Assembly: GCF_001941625.1 (NCBI RefSeq)
Contig: NZ_CP016076.1
Coordinates: 4,030,001-4,094,000 of the forward strand
From: Actinoalloteichus fjordicus
GTDB taxonomy: Bacteria > Actinomycetota > Actinomycetes > Mycobacteriales > Pseudonocardiaceae
Length of the DNA stretch: 64,000 nucleotides
Direction: 5' to 3'
Below the pieces are notes generated by a model. The model had not been told where the DNA came from. It searched no databases and worked only from the letters and a program-made list of their open reading frames with translations. This document shows positions 21,874-31,056 of the stretch, in pieces; positions within the stretch are counted from its first letter, which is position 1, and each line of letters begins with the position of its first letter. The position numbers and the translations under genes are program-made.

Positions 21874-23289
21874 ATGCCGACACCACTGCCGGACCTCGGC
21901 AGCCCCGGCCCCACCACGTTCCTGTTCACCGGCGGCACCATCGTCACCGGCTCTCCCACGATCCCCGACCTCGAGTCCGGCGACGTCCTGGTCGGCGACG
22001 GCCTGATCCTCGCGGTCGGCCCGGACCTGCGCAGCTCGCCAGAGTTCGCCGACCGGATCGCCGAGGCCGTCGTCATCGACACGCGCGGCCGCATCCTCGC
22101 GCCCGGCTTCGTCGACACCCATCGACACGCGTGGCAGTCACAGCTGCGACGCAGCATCCCGGACGTCGGCGACCTCGTCTCCTACGTCACCAGCACCCTC
22201 GGCGGCGCGGCCCCCGCGTACACGCCGGAGGACATGCTGATCGGCACCCGGCTGGCGGCGCTCGCGGCGATCGACGCGGGCATCACCACGATGCTCGACT
22301 TCTCCCACAACGCCCGCAGCGCCGCGCACACCGACGCCGCCGTCACCGCGTTGATCGACACGGGGATCCGAGGCGTGCACGCCTCGATGGCGCCGCACTT
22401 CGGCGACTGGGACCGGCAGTGGCCCGCCGACCTCGGCCGAGTCGTGTCGCGATACCAGGGTGCGGAGAGCGGACGCATCACCGTGCAGCTCGCCGCGCTG
22501 GCCACCGACGAGATCGCGGGCGAGCACCTCGCCTACGGTCCGCACCTCGCCTCGGTCGCCGAGTCCCTGGACATCGGCGTCAGCATCGACGCCGTCTTCG
22601 GCGCCTCGTCCTCGCGGGCCCTCCTCGACTGGGCACGGCGGGGCATCCTGCACTCGAAGGTCATGCTCATCCATGCCACCGGCCTGACCGACGAGGCGTG
22701 GCGGGCGGTGGGCGACACGGGGGCGACCGTCGCGCTGGCCCCGACCTCGGAGCCGCAGATCGGCCTCGAATCGGGAGTGCCCGCGATCGACGAGGCCCTC
22801 GCCGTCGGAGTCCGTCCCGGCCTCAGCATCGACGTCGAGGTGGCGCTGGCGGGCGACATGTTCACGCAGATGCGGGCGCTGCTGGCCGTCCAGCGGATGC
22901 GGGCGGTCGAGAACTCCCCCGACCGCGCGAACCCCTCGGCGCGCATCACCACCCGCGACGTCCTCGACTTCGCGACGCTGCACGGTGCCCACACGCTGGG
23001 GCTCGCCGATCGCACCGGGTCCGTCGAGGCGGGCAAGCGGGCGGACCTGATCCTGGTGAACGCCGAGTCGATCGCGACCATGCCGCTCAACGACGCCGTC
23101 GGGACCCTGGTCCTGGGGGCGAGTCCCGCCGACGTCGATGCCGTGCTCGTCGACGGCGTGCCGCGAAAGTGGGCGGGCTCGCTCGTCGGGGTCGACGTCG
23201 ACGCCGTGCGGGACGAGGTCACGGCGTCCAGGGACGCGATCCTGCGGCGTATCGGCGCGGCGGCGGAGCGGCAGGCCGGGCGCGGCTGA
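21874..23289 (+). CDS. Amidohydrolase-family enzyme (cytosine deaminase/SsnA-like)
   Basis: A 471-residue protein with the classic arrangement: N-terminal beta-sandwich (FLFTGGTIVTG), a TIM barrel, and C-terminal strands (GSVEAGKRADLILVNAES). The first metal pair is present as H83 and H85 (GFVDTHRHAWQ). A barrel histidine at H267 (LIHATG) and an acid at D320 (LSIDVEVA) fit the later ligands. The strand-5 histidine usual in this family is not obvious: the matching segment reads IGVSIDAVFG, so the metal site may be mononuclear or altered. Family members deaminate or hydrolyse cyclic C-N bonds, but the substrate cannot be told. It follows the Atu4866 fusion by 38 bases and ends in a stem-loop at 23311-23331. 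GAGAGAG lies 12 bases before the ATG. Confidence 0.9.
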   Translation: MPTPLPDLGSPGPTTFLFTGGTIVTGSPTIPDLESGDVLVGDGLILAVGPDLRSSPEFADRIAEAVVIDTRGRILAPGFVDTHRHAWQSQLRRSIPDVGDLVSYVTSTLGGAAPAYTPEDMLIGTRLAALAAIDAGITTMLDFSHNARSAAHTDAAVTALIDTGIRGVHASMAPHFGDWDRQWPADLGRVVSRYQGAESGRITVQLAALATDEIAGEHLAYGPHLASVAESLDIGVSIDAVFGASSSRALLDWARRGILHSKVMLIHATGLTDEAWRAVGDTGATVALAPTSEPQIGLESGVPAIDEALAVGVRPGLSIDVEVALAGDMFTQMRALLAVQRMRAVENSPDRANPSARITTRDVLDFATLHGAHTLGLADRTGSVEAGKRADLILVNAESIATMPLNDAVGTLVLGASPADVDAVLVDGVPRKWAGSLVGVDVDAVRDEVTASRDAILRRIGAAAERQAGRG

Positions 23290-23310
23290 TCCGCCCGGGC
23301 GCTGCGGGGA

Positions 23311-23331
23311 TCCGATGACGCGATCATCGGA
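23311..23331 (+). terminator. Stem-loop after the amidohydrolase gene
   Basis: TCCGATGA, CGCGA, TCATCGGA: a perfect 8-bp stem with a 5-base loop, 21 bases after the stop codon. It has no U-run, as is common in high-GC actinomycetes. Confidence 0.6.
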
Positions 23332-23721
23332 GCCGGTGTCGCAGGCCCGGCGGCACCGGCCCGACGGCGCTGCGGGAGACGGCACGGTGGGAGACCGCGC
23401 TCCGAAGGCGACGGCGTGCTCGGCCGGGACCGCGCGGGCAGGCGAGCGGACGGCGCGGGAGGACCACGCTCCGCTGCCGCTCCGGGCAGGCGAGTCCGGT
23501 CCGGACGCCGCACGGACGACGAGTCGCCGATCGTCCCGCGTCCCGCGTCCCGCACCGACGGTGAGCCGACGAACTCGGCGCAATCGGTCCGCGAGGAAAT
23601 ACGGGGCCGGTCCGTGCGGAATAGATCACGTCGGTCTCGAATCGGGAATTTCCCCTGAGTTCAGAACGTCTCATCCTGGCGTCCCCGTAGTCGCGTCACC
23701 GCATTCCTGGAGAGCATTCTC
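23332..23721. other. Intergenic region, no gene supported
   Basis: Nothing recognisable until the last 120 bases, which are less GC-rich (around 23595-23700) and probably hold the promoter of the Ddn-like gene. TGGAGAG just before 23722 is its ribosome binding site. Confidence 0.4.
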
Positions 23722-24150
23722 GTGACCAACGCAGCAGACTTCGCCAAGATGAACGAGGGCGTCATCAAGGAGTTCCGAGAGAACGAAGGACAGGTCGGCG
23801 GCATGTTCGCAGGCTCACCGCTGGCCCTCGTGCACCACTTCGGTGCCAAGTCCGGCACCGAGCGCATCGCGCCCCTCGTCTACCTCGACGACGACGGCCG
23901 CATCTTCATCTTCGCGAGCAAGGGCGGCGACCCGAAGCACCCCGACTGGTACCACAACCTCGTCGCCACTCCGAGGACGACCGTGGAGATCGGCAACGAG
24001 ACGATCGAGGTGACCGCCACGGTCATCACCGGCGAAGAGCGCGACGTGATCTACGCGAAGCAGTGCGCGGTGGCCCCGCAGTTCACCGATTACCAGAACA
24101 AGACCACCCGCGTCATCCCCGTCGTGGAGCTGGTCCGCACCTCGGGCTGA
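23722..24150 (+). CDS. Ddn/F420-dependent-type nitroreductase family oxidoreductase
   Basis: A 142-residue protein of the deazaflavin (F420)-dependent Ddn-like split-barrel family. This shows in the order LVHHFGAKSGTERIAPLVYL, IFIFASKGGDPKHPDWYHNL and the final VIPVVEL. The length is typical for the family. Such enzymes reduce activated double bonds or nitro groups with F420H2, often in self-protection or secondary metabolism, but the substrate is unknown. The start is GTG with TGGAGAG 9 bases upstream. It stands alone, with about 430 and 730 bases of non-coding DNA on either side. Confidence 0.92.
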   Translation: MTNAADFAKMNEGVIKEFRENEGQVGGMFAGSPLALVHHFGAKSGTERIAPLVYLDDDGRIFIFASKGGDPKHPDWYHNLVATPRTTVEIGNETIEVTATVITGEERDVIYAKQCAVAPQFTDYQNKTTRVIPVVELVRTSG

Positions 24151-24881
24151 GGACGCACCGACGACGGGGCCGGGCGGGCGGCGCCAGCCGGGCGAACGGG
24201 TTCGGACCGCCCGGCGGAGCATCGGTGCCGACGGATCCCCCGGCGACGACACGCCGGGCGTCGGTCCGGGTGTCGAATGCCGGTGCCGTCCCCGATCCCG
24301 GCCGGGTCCGGCGCCCGCGTCAACCGAAAGTGTCGGAAGAGCGGAACACCGTCGGCGCCGGGGCCGAACGGGATTCCCCCGTCGATTCCCGATCGGAGTC
24401 GTCGGAATTCTTCTCGGACACCGCCGTCGGCCCTTCGGGGCAGGCCGGTGGTGAGCACGGCCCGCCCCGGCCCGGCATCTCCGGGAGCCCCGACGACGGT
24501 GCGGCGCGGCCGCCTCGGGCGGCCGCCGACGGCCTGGCCGACACGGCGGTCGGCGGACCCCGACACACCACGGCCGACGACCGGCGGGGCGGCCTCGCCC
24601 GCATCCGATGGGCTGTCTGTCGCGGCGGTCGTCGTCGGTTGTTGTGGATTAACTTCGATGAGCACTGAAACAACGGAGGCCGGTGACTGCAACCACCGAC
24701 GCGTCAGGCGCCGTGGAGCCCGCCGGACCCCGGCGCCGCACCCCCGAGATCGATGCGTAACGAGAGCTCCGATCAACGACGCCCGATCGGCCGAGGGCAC
24801 GGCCCCAACTAACCGCACGGCCGTTCGTGCTAATTTGCACCAGCCGTCCTGATCGAGGAGTACCGAGGAGGAGTACCGGGC
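24151..24881. other. Long intergenic region, no gene supported
   Basis: The first 480 bases are very GC-rich, with open frames on both strands that look like composition artefacts. From about 24630 the base composition changes (GGTTGTTGTGGATTAACTTC), and the last 60 bases carry GTGCTAATTTGCAC, a small dyad, followed by two GAGGAGTACC repeats. The second repeat serves as ribosome binding site for the hydrolase gene. A promoter is likely here, but I cannot define its boxes. Confidence 0.4.
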
Positions 24882-25787
24882 ATGGCCGTCGTTCAGTCAG
24901 TCGCCAGCGTCACCCTCAACAGCCTGTCCCGCGTCTCGGCCGCACTGGCGGGCAGGGGCGCTTACCGGCTGATGCACATGCCCTTCGCCCGCAGCTCCCC
25001 TCGGCAGGCCGAACGCGAGCGGATGGGCACGGCCCACATCGAGCGGATGCGCGTCGGCGCCGCGTCCGTGGTCACCTACCGCTGGGGCAGCGGCGAACGT
25101 CCCGTGCTGCTCGTGCACGGCTGGCAGTCGCGCGGTTCGCGGCTCACCGATCTCGTTCCGGGGCTGCTCGACCAGGGCCACAGCGTCATCACCTTCGACG
25201 CGCCCGGCCACGGCGACTCGACCGGCCGCAGCGTCACCATCCTGGACTACCGCGAGATCATCACCCGGCTCCAGGACCGGTACGGCGTCTTCGAGGCCAT
25301 CGTGGCCCACTCGATGGGCGTCCTCGGATCGTTCGACCCGCTGAGCCGAGGCGTCCAGACGCGACGGTTCGTGAGCATCAGCGGCGTCTGCGACTTCACC
25401 CATCTGGTCGAGGAGTTCTGCTCGACCCTGCGGCTGCGTGCGCAGGTGCAGGAGCAGATGTACCGCCTGGTCGGCGCGCGGCTCTTCCCCGACCTGCCCG
25501 CCGACCGGATGCCCTTCTCTGTCACGCACGCCGCCGACATCGTCTCGATGCCGGTCCTGGTCATCCACGACGAGCAGGACGACCTGGTCGAGCACGGACA
25601 CGGCCTGCGCATCGCCGCCGCCCTGGGCGATCGGGCCCGGCTCGTCACCACGAACGGACTGGGCCATCGACGCATCCTCGGCGACGGCGAGGTCATCCGC
25701 ACCGTGCTGGACTTCGTGAACGGCGGCGAGCCGCAGCGGACCGAAGCCGCCGAGAAGCACCCGACGGCTCCCCTCGCGGCCGAGTGA
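24882..25787 (+). CDS. Alpha/beta-fold hydrolase
   Basis: A 301-residue serine hydrolase. The oxyanion region is VLLVHGWQSRGS (about 84-95), the nucleophile elbow AHSMG (about 142), the acid lies in VIHDEQDD (about 229-235) and the histidine in GLGHRRIL (about 263). Thus the full Ser-Asp-His set is present. The substrate is probably an ester or thioester but cannot be told. The N-terminal 60 residues contain no clear signal peptide. A TetR gene follows 138 bases downstream on the same strand. Confidence 0.9.
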   Translation: MAVVQSVASVTLNSLSRVSAALAGRGAYRLMHMPFARSSPRQAERERMGTAHIERMRVGAASVVTYRWGSGERPVLLVHGWQSRGSRLTDLVPGLLDQGHSVITFDAPGHGDSTGRSVTILDYREIITRLQDRYGVFEAIVAHSMGVLGSFDPLSRGVQTRRFVSISGVCDFTHLVEEFCSTLRLRAQVQEQMYRLVGARLFPDLPADRMPFSVTHAADIVSMPVLVIHDEQDDLVEHGHGLRIAAALGDRARLVTTNGLGHRRILGDGEVIRTVLDFVNGGEPQRTEAAEKHPTAPLAAE

Positions 25788-25925
25788 TCGCCTGACGGGC
25801 AGGGAGCCTGTCTGCGGGCGGTCGAGGCCTCGCTCACTCGCTCGCCGCACGATCACGCGCACCCTCAGTACACTGCCGCGTTCAGGCACACGAGGTCTCG
25901 GCCCAGCAGACAGGCAGGCACGGGC

Positions 25926-26597
25926 ATGGCAGCACGGGCACGTTCCGACGGAGACGGAAGAGTCGAGCGCGGGAACCAGACCCGCAGACTGATCCTGAAA
26001 CGCAGCGTGGACACGGCGTCCGTCGAAGGACTCGAGGGCCTCTCGCTCGGCCGACTCGCGGCCGAACTCCAGCTCAGTAAGAGCGGGGTGTTCGCCCTCT
26101 TCGGGTCCAAGGTGGACCTGCAACTCGCCACGGTCCGGGCGGCGATCGCGATCTACGTCGAACACGTCGTGCTGCCTCCCCATGAGCTGCCGCCCGGTCT
26201 CGGCAGGCTCTGGAGGGTGTGCACCTCCTGGCTTCGCTACTCCCGAGGGCGGGTGTTCCCCGGCGGCTGTTTCTTCTACGCCGTCTCGGCGGAGTACGAC
26301 GCCCGCGAAGGTCCGGTGCACGAGGCCCTCGCCGCAGCCCGCGCCGACTGGACCGGCTTCCTCGAGCGGACGGTCCGTGAGGCACAGCGGGTCGGCGAGG
26401 TGCGGGCGGAGGTCGACGGCCCTCAACTCGTCTTCGAGATGATCGCCCTGATGGAGCTGGCGAACGCCGAGTCCGTGATGCACGGCGACGACGGCTACTA
26501 CGACAAGGCGACCAAGGGCATCATCACCAGACTGCGCGACGCGGCCGTCGACCCCACGCTGCTGCCCGAAGCATCGTCGCCGTCCGACGTCGGCTGA
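25926..26597 (+). CDS. TetR-family regulator
   Basis: A 223-residue repressor-type protein. The N-terminal DNA-binding part has TRRLILKRSVDTASVEGLEGLSL and the recognition helix LQLSKSGVFALFGSKVDLQLATV (about residues 20-75). The C-terminal ligand domain has FPGGCFFYAVSAEYD, shared by a common actinobacterial TetR subgroup. The ribosome site is weak (AGGCA). It may control the hydrolase gene 138 bases upstream, but I see no clear operator in the short gap. Confidence 0.9.
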   Translation: MAARARSDGDGRVERGNQTRRLILKRSVDTASVEGLEGLSLGRLAAELQLSKSGVFALFGSKVDLQLATVRAAIAIYVEHVVLPPHELPPGLGRLWRVCTSWLRYSRGRVFPGGCFFYAVSAEYDAREGPVHEALAAARADWTGFLERTVREAQRVGEVRAEVDGPQLVFEMIALMELANAESVMHGDDGYYDKATKGIITRLRDAAVDPTLLPEASSPSDVG

Positions 26598-27027
26598 GGT
26601 CGACGACCGCATCGCCGGGCTCGACCTCCCGGCAGGATCGGGACCGGACCACGAAGGCCGCAGGACGCACGCGAGCAGCGTGGTGGACATCCCGTCGTGG
26701 GGCGAGACCGGCGGCCAGACGACCATCCGCGACGGCCGGGCGGCCTCACGCGGCGGTCTTCGGAACCGCGCTTCCTCGCGGCTCCGTCCGCTGCCCGACT
26801 CGCCGCGCCCGCCGTCACGTCGTCACCCCGCTCTCGCGGTGTCGACAGAAGTCGGCGATGCCGTCATCTCGGAGACTCGGAGATCGTGGCGATCGACGAG
26901 GCCTTCCAGCACTGCTCGAGGGCGTTCCTGCACCGCCCGCCTGCCATCGCCCCCGCATGACGGCAGGCGTCCTGCCCGGTCCGGCACGGGGGCAGGACGC
27001 CTGCGTCCGCTCAGCCGAGCCGCCGCC
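26598..27027. other. Convergent intergenic region with terminator
   Basis: It lies between the TetR gene (plus) and the beta-propeller gene (minus). Nothing coding is supported. The only clear element is the strong hairpin at 26963-27004. Confidence 0.5.
26963..27004 (-). terminator. 15-bp-stem terminator of the BVMO/propeller operon
   Basis: GCAGGCGTCCTGCCC, a 12-base loop, then the exact reverse complement: a perfect 15-bp stem starting 24 bases after the propeller stop codon on the minus strand. It would also stop read-through from the TetR gene on the other strand. Confidence 0.85.
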
Positions 27028-28794
27028 TCAGCCCTCGCTCGACGCCGCAGGCCTCGGTGTCAGGCGCAGCACGCTGCCTTCGCCGTTCGCCGAGAGGTAG
27101 AGCGCGCCGTCCCGATCCACCGCGAGGCCGGTGAACTGCCGGGGCAGGCCCGGCATGCCGTGGCAGAAGAGGGCGGGTTCGGCGCGGGTGATCCCCGGCG
27201 GGAGGCCCACCGGAAGGTCCTCGGCGTCGATCCGGTGCTCCCCCGTGCTGAGGCTGATCGCCCGCAGCCGCCGATGCTCGGTCTCCACGACGAACAGCTC
27301 GTCGCCCCGGATCGCCAGGCCCTGTGGCGCGCCGAGGTCGTCGGCGACGAGTACCGCCTCGCCGTCGTCGAGCCGGAACACCGCGCCGCGACCGGCATCG
27401 CTCACGTGACAGCGCTGCCGGTCGTCGAAGGCCACGTCCACGGGGTGGTCCAACCCGTCCGCGAGCACGGTGACGACGTCGTCCTCATCCACCGCAAGGA
27501 CCCGGCCGGTTCCCGTCTCGGCGACGACGAGCGAGCCGTCGCCGCGCACGGCCAGGCCTGCGGGCCGATCCAGTCCATCGGCCCGCACCCGCACGGTTCG
27601 GGCGACCGGGTCGTAGGTGCACAGCCTGCCGTACTGCGAACTCACGTGCAGCAGGCCCTCGGCGGCGGCGACGCCGTGGACGAAGATCATCATCTCGCGG
27701 GTGCGGACGCCGCCCGGCTCCCCGGCCCGACTGCGCGAGCCGTCGAGAACGGCCGGGCCGCCGGGGCCGCCCGCGCTGCCCGAACCCCCGTGCCCCGCCG
27801 AAACCGCCGCGCTCGCCGAGTCCACCGGACTCGCAGGTTCCGCCGGACTCGCAGCGTCCGCCGGACTCGCCAGCCGGTAGTGGTCGGCCGCATACACCGT
27901 GCCGTCGCCGCCGACCGCCACGCCGAACGGGCCGTCGAGCCCCTGCGGGACGACGTCCCTGGTCCGGCCGTCGACGTGCAGCTCGGCGATGCCGCCGCTG
28001 GCATAGCTGGAGACGAACATCCGGTTCTCGTCGTCGAAGGCCGCGTTGTCCAGCCCCGTCACCCCGCTGGCGACGACCGTGCGCGATCCGGTGCCTGCGA
28101 GGTCGACGCCGGTCACGAGGCCCGCTGCCCCGCGCGACAGGACGAAGAGCACGCCGCCCCGATCGAAGCGCACCGCCACGGGCTCGTGCACCTCGTCGGC
28201 GACGAGCTCGGGCTCGCCGCCCTCGAGCGGAATCCGGAAGACCTGGTCGGTGAGCATGTGCGGGTAGTAGAGGCAGCCGTCCGGACCGAGCTGCATCGCA
28301 TTGCCCATGACCAGTCCGTCGGTGAGCACCCTCGGCTCACCGCCGTCCGGGAACAGCTCCACCAGCCTGCCGTCGATCGTCATCTCGTTGACGAAGAGCC
28401 GATCGCCGACGCAGGTGATGCCGTTGGGCACCCGCAGCTGATCGGACACCAGGCTGAACTCGCCGCGCGGATCACGACGCCACACCCGGCCGGGCACGAG
28501 ATCGGTGATGTACATCGAGCCGTCCGCTCCGAAGGCGAGGTCGTCCGGTGCCTGCACGACTCCGTCGGCGGGCACGATCACCTCGACGTCCCCGGAAGCG
28601 ACGTCGACCGCGCTGATCTGCCCGGCGAGGAACTGCGCGACGTACAGCCGTCCGTCCGGTCCGAAGGCGACGCCGTTGGAGCCCCACAGCCGGTTCGGCC
28701 GATTGAGCCGCCGAATCTTCCACCGGGTGCTCGTCGGTCCGGAATGTCCCGCAGCGGCGAACCGGCTCGGCTGCGCGAACGCCTCGGCGCTCAT
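27028..28794 (-). CDS. SMP-30/NHL-type beta-propeller protein, possible lactonase
   Basis: A 588-residue protein made of repeated propeller blades (GPDGRLYVAQF, GADGSMYITDL, GGDGTVYAADHY, RGDGSLVVAETGTG, DRDGALYLSANGEG), about twice the size of a single SMP-30 propeller, so probably two propellers. A low-complexity Ala/Pro/Ser/Gly insert (about residues 298-345, SPADAASPAEPASP) separates the halves. Its ATG overlaps the stop of the monooxygenase gene by four bases (ATGA, 28791-28794), so the two are translationally coupled. Known SMP-30-fold enzymes hydrolyse lactones and bind a divalent metal, and a Baeyer-Villiger enzyme makes esters or lactones, so a ring-opening role is attractive. I cannot identify metal ligands with certainty, and a binding or scaffold role is also possible. 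No signal peptide is seen. Confidence 0.85.
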   Translation of the reverse strand: MSAEAFAQPSRFAAAGHSGPTSTRWKIRRLNRPNRLWGSNGVAFGPDGRLYVAQFLAGQISAVDVASGDVEVIVPADGVVQAPDDLAFGADGSMYITDLVPGRVWRRDPRGEFSLVSDQLRVPNGITCVGDRLFVNEMTIDGRLVELFPDGGEPRVLTDGLVMGNAMQLGPDGCLYYPHMLTDQVFRIPLEGGEPELVADEVHEPVAVRFDRGGVLFVLSRGAAGLVTGVDLAGTGSRTVVASGVTGLDNAAFDDENRMFVSSYASGGIAELHVDGRTRDVVPQGLDGPFGVAVGGDGTVYAADHYRLASPADAASPAEPASPVDSASAAVSAGHGGSGSAGGPGGPAVLDGSRSRAGEPGGVRTREMMIFVHGVAAAEGLLHVSSQYGRLCTYDPVARTVRVRADGLDRPAGLAVRGDGSLVVAETGTGRVLAVDEDDVVTVLADGLDHPVDVAFDDRQRCHVSDAGRGAVFRLDDGEAVLVADDLGAPQGLAIRGDELFVVETEHRRLRAISLSTGEHRIDAEDLPVGLPPGITRAEPALFCHGMPGLPRQFTGLAVDRDGALYLSANGEGSVLRLTPRPAASSEG

Positions 28795-30620
28795 TCGGCG
28801 TCGACCATGACGTCGTTCATTCCACCGCCGTCCCGCCAACGTCTGAGCAGTTCGTGGAACACGACGGGCCCGTTGCTGTAGGTCTCGCCGCGCGGGCGCG
28901 GTCGTCCCTCGTTGTTGTAGTAGCCGGGGGTGCACTCGGCCTGGAACCGGTACTGGTCCGGCGCGTTCGCCCGGAGGGTGGTCACCCAGGCCTCCTCGGC
29001 CGCCGCGCTCGGCTCGATGCGACGGGCCTTGCGCTCGCGTGCCTCGGCGACGACCTCGGCGACATGCTTCGCCTGCTCGTCGAGGACGTGCACGAAGTTG
29101 ACCGAGGCCGCGTTCTGCAACGGGCCCAGATGGAACAGGTTGGGAAACCCGTTGCTGTAGAAGCCGTGCAGTGTCTTGGGACCACGCCCCCAGTACTCGG
29201 TGAGCGCCACCCCGTTGCGGCCGTATACCGGCAGACTGCCGGACAACACGCCCGAGATGCCGACCTCGAAGCCGGTCGCGAAGACGATGCAGTCGACCTC
29301 GTACTCCGTCCCGCCGACCACCACGGCGTTCTCGGTGATGCGCTCGACTCCCCCGTGATCGGCGGTGTCGACCAGCGTGACGTCGTCTCGGTTGAACGCC
29401 TCCAGGTAGTGATCGCTGAAGGTCGGGCGCTTGCACATGTAGCGGTACCAGGGCTTGAGGGCCTCGGCGGTCGCCGGGTCCTTGACGACGGCGTCGACCC
29501 TGGCACGGATCTCGTTCATCTTCTGGAAGTCGGCGATCTCGTTCACGTGCTCCCGCTCCTCGGGAGGCAGATCCCGGTAGGCATCGCTCGGGATGAGGTT
29601 CTGCAGCAGTCGGGCGCTGCCGGTCCAGCCGTCGGCTACCAGGTCCTCCTCGGCCTGACCGCCGTGAACGATCGTGAGGAAGTTGTCCATCCGGCGCCGC
29701 TGCCAGCCGGGAGTCAGCGACTCGGCCCACTTCGGGTCCGTGCGGCCGTTGCCTCGGACGTCGACCGAGGATGGGGTGCGCTGGAACACGTACAGGTGCT
29801 GGGCGTCGCGGCCGAGGTGCGGCACGACCTGAATGGCGGTCGCGCCGGTCCCCACCAGTGCGACGCGCTTGTCCGCGAGCCGGTCCAGGCCGCCGTCGGC
29901 GTTACCGCCGGTGTAGTCGTAGTCCCAACGACTCGTGTGGAAGGTGTGCCCGGCGAAGGTCTCGATGCCGGGGATGCCGGGGAGCTTGGGCCTGCTCAGT
30001 GTTCCGCTGGACACCACGACGTGCCGCGCTCGCATCTCGTCGTCGCGGTTGGTGCGGACGATCCACTCCGACTTCTCGTCGTCCCAGCGCAGTTCGGTGG
30101 CCCTGGTCTGGAAACAGACGTCGCGGTAGAGGTCGAAGTGCCGCCCGATCGCTCTGGCGTGCTGCCGGATCTCCTCGCCCGGCGCGTACTTCCACTCCGG
30201 GACGTACCCGACCTCCTCCAGCAGCGGCATGTAGACGTAGGACTCGATGTCGCAGTGGATACCGGGATAGCGGTTCCAGTACCAGGTCCCGCCGAAGTCC
30301 CCCGCCTCCTCGATCACTCGGATGTCCTCGACGCCCGCCTGCCGAAGGCGGGCTCCGGTGAGCAGGCCGCCGAACCCGCCGCCGACGATCACCACCTCGA
30401 CCCGGTCGTGCAGCGGCTCGCGGGTGCGCTCGACGTCGGAGTAGGGATCGTCCGCGTAGTAGCCGAAGTCGCCGTCGACGCGTCGGTACTGCGCGTTGCC
30501 GTCGGGTCGGATGCGGCGGTCTCGCTCGGCCCGATACCTGGCGCGGAGGGCCTCCGGGTCGAAGCCGAGCTGGTCGGGAAGCGCGGCGTGGGCGGCGGGG
30601 GGCTGGTCAGGCGTGGGCAT
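28791..30620 (-). CDS. Type I Baeyer-Villiger monooxygenase
   Basis: A 609-residue FAD- and NADPH-dependent monooxygenase that should convert a ketone to an ester or lactone. The FAD Rossmann motif is VIVGGGFGGLLTG (78-89), the Baeyer-Villiger fingerprint FxGxxxHxxxW[P/D] is FAGHTFHTSRWD (222-233), and the NADPH Rossmann motif is GTGATA (257-262). EEAGDFGGTWYWNRYPG is also typical. An N-terminal extension of about 70 residues places it with the longer members (cyclopentadecanone and PtlE-like enzymes) rather than the short cyclohexanone type. The start ATG at 30620 has GAGAGG 6 bases upstream. It is first in a two-gene operon with the propeller gene. Its promoter contains the 20-bp dyad shared with the TetR operon and the exporter. 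Confidence 0.95.
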   Translation of the reverse strand: MPTPDQPPAAHAALPDQLGFDPEALRARYRAERDRRIRPDGNAQYRRVDGDFGYYADDPYSDVERTREPLHDRVEVVIVGGGFGGLLTGARLRQAGVEDIRVIEEAGDFGGTWYWNRYPGIHCDIESYVYMPLLEEVGYVPEWKYAPGEEIRQHARAIGRHFDLYRDVCFQTRATELRWDDEKSEWIVRTNRDDEMRARHVVVSSGTLSRPKLPGIPGIETFAGHTFHTSRWDYDYTGGNADGGLDRLADKRVALVGTGATAIQVVPHLGRDAQHLYVFQRTPSSVDVRGNGRTDPKWAESLTPGWQRRRMDNFLTIVHGGQAEEDLVADGWTGSARLLQNLIPSDAYRDLPPEEREHVNEIADFQKMNEIRARVDAVVKDPATAEALKPWYRYMCKRPTFSDHYLEAFNRDDVTLVDTADHGGVERITENAVVVGGTEYEVDCIVFATGFEVGISGVLSGSLPVYGRNGVALTEYWGRGPKTLHGFYSNGFPNLFHLGPLQNAASVNFVHVLDEQAKHVAEVVAEARERKARRIEPSAAAEEAWVTTLRANAPDQYRFQAECTPGYYNNEGRPRPRGETYSNGPVVFHELLRRWRDGGGMNDVMVDAE

Positions 30621-30881
30621 GCAGGCCTCTCTGTCGTGTCGCCGGCGGTGTTCCTCGGTCGCGGAGCGGCTGTGGGCGGGCGAGGTCGCCGCCGTCCACA
30701 GCAGACCGATCGATCGACCTCGACCCGGGGCCTCGCGAGCGGCAGGGCGACGGCGCGGCCGCCCGCTCCCTCGCCCCTGCCGCGCACCGTCGGCACCCGG
30801 CATCCCGTGGCGCACCACAGGAGTGACCATCGGTGTTCCGGCGCCGGGCGCCCGGTCAGGTGCGGCGGCCCGGTTGTCGAG

Positions 30882-30935
30882 CTCGATCGACTCCAGCTAA
30901 GCGTCGCCTGATTGCTGAGTCAATCGACTGACTTA
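30882..30935 (-). promoter_or_regulatory. Promoter with operator copy A, driving the BVMO operon
   Basis: The dyad TGAGTCA-N6-TGACTTA occupies 30916-30935. Read on the minus strand, a TTGACT -35 box (30923-30918) overlaps it, and 18 bases further is TAGCTG (30899-30894) as -10. The same 54-base layout recurs at 37049-37102. The predicted transcript start is about 265 bases before the monooxygenase ATG, so the leader is long. A repressor bound here would cover the -35 box. Confidence 0.7.
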
Positions 30936-31056
30936 ATCATCGCTGGTCACCGCCCCGGGTGATGCTGATCACAGAAAGTGACTGTGAAGTCTGCGTGAGG
31001 ACCGGCGGGCGCCGAGGGACGCGCGGCGGCACCGAAGGTGCGGCTGCGGCCGCGTC

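Noticed and set aside
24320-24673. A 117-codon minus-strand frame starting in the AT-richer patch
   Set aside because: No ribosome site and no recognisable fold after the first residues; the upstream half of the frame is biased Arg/Pro/Ser sequence.
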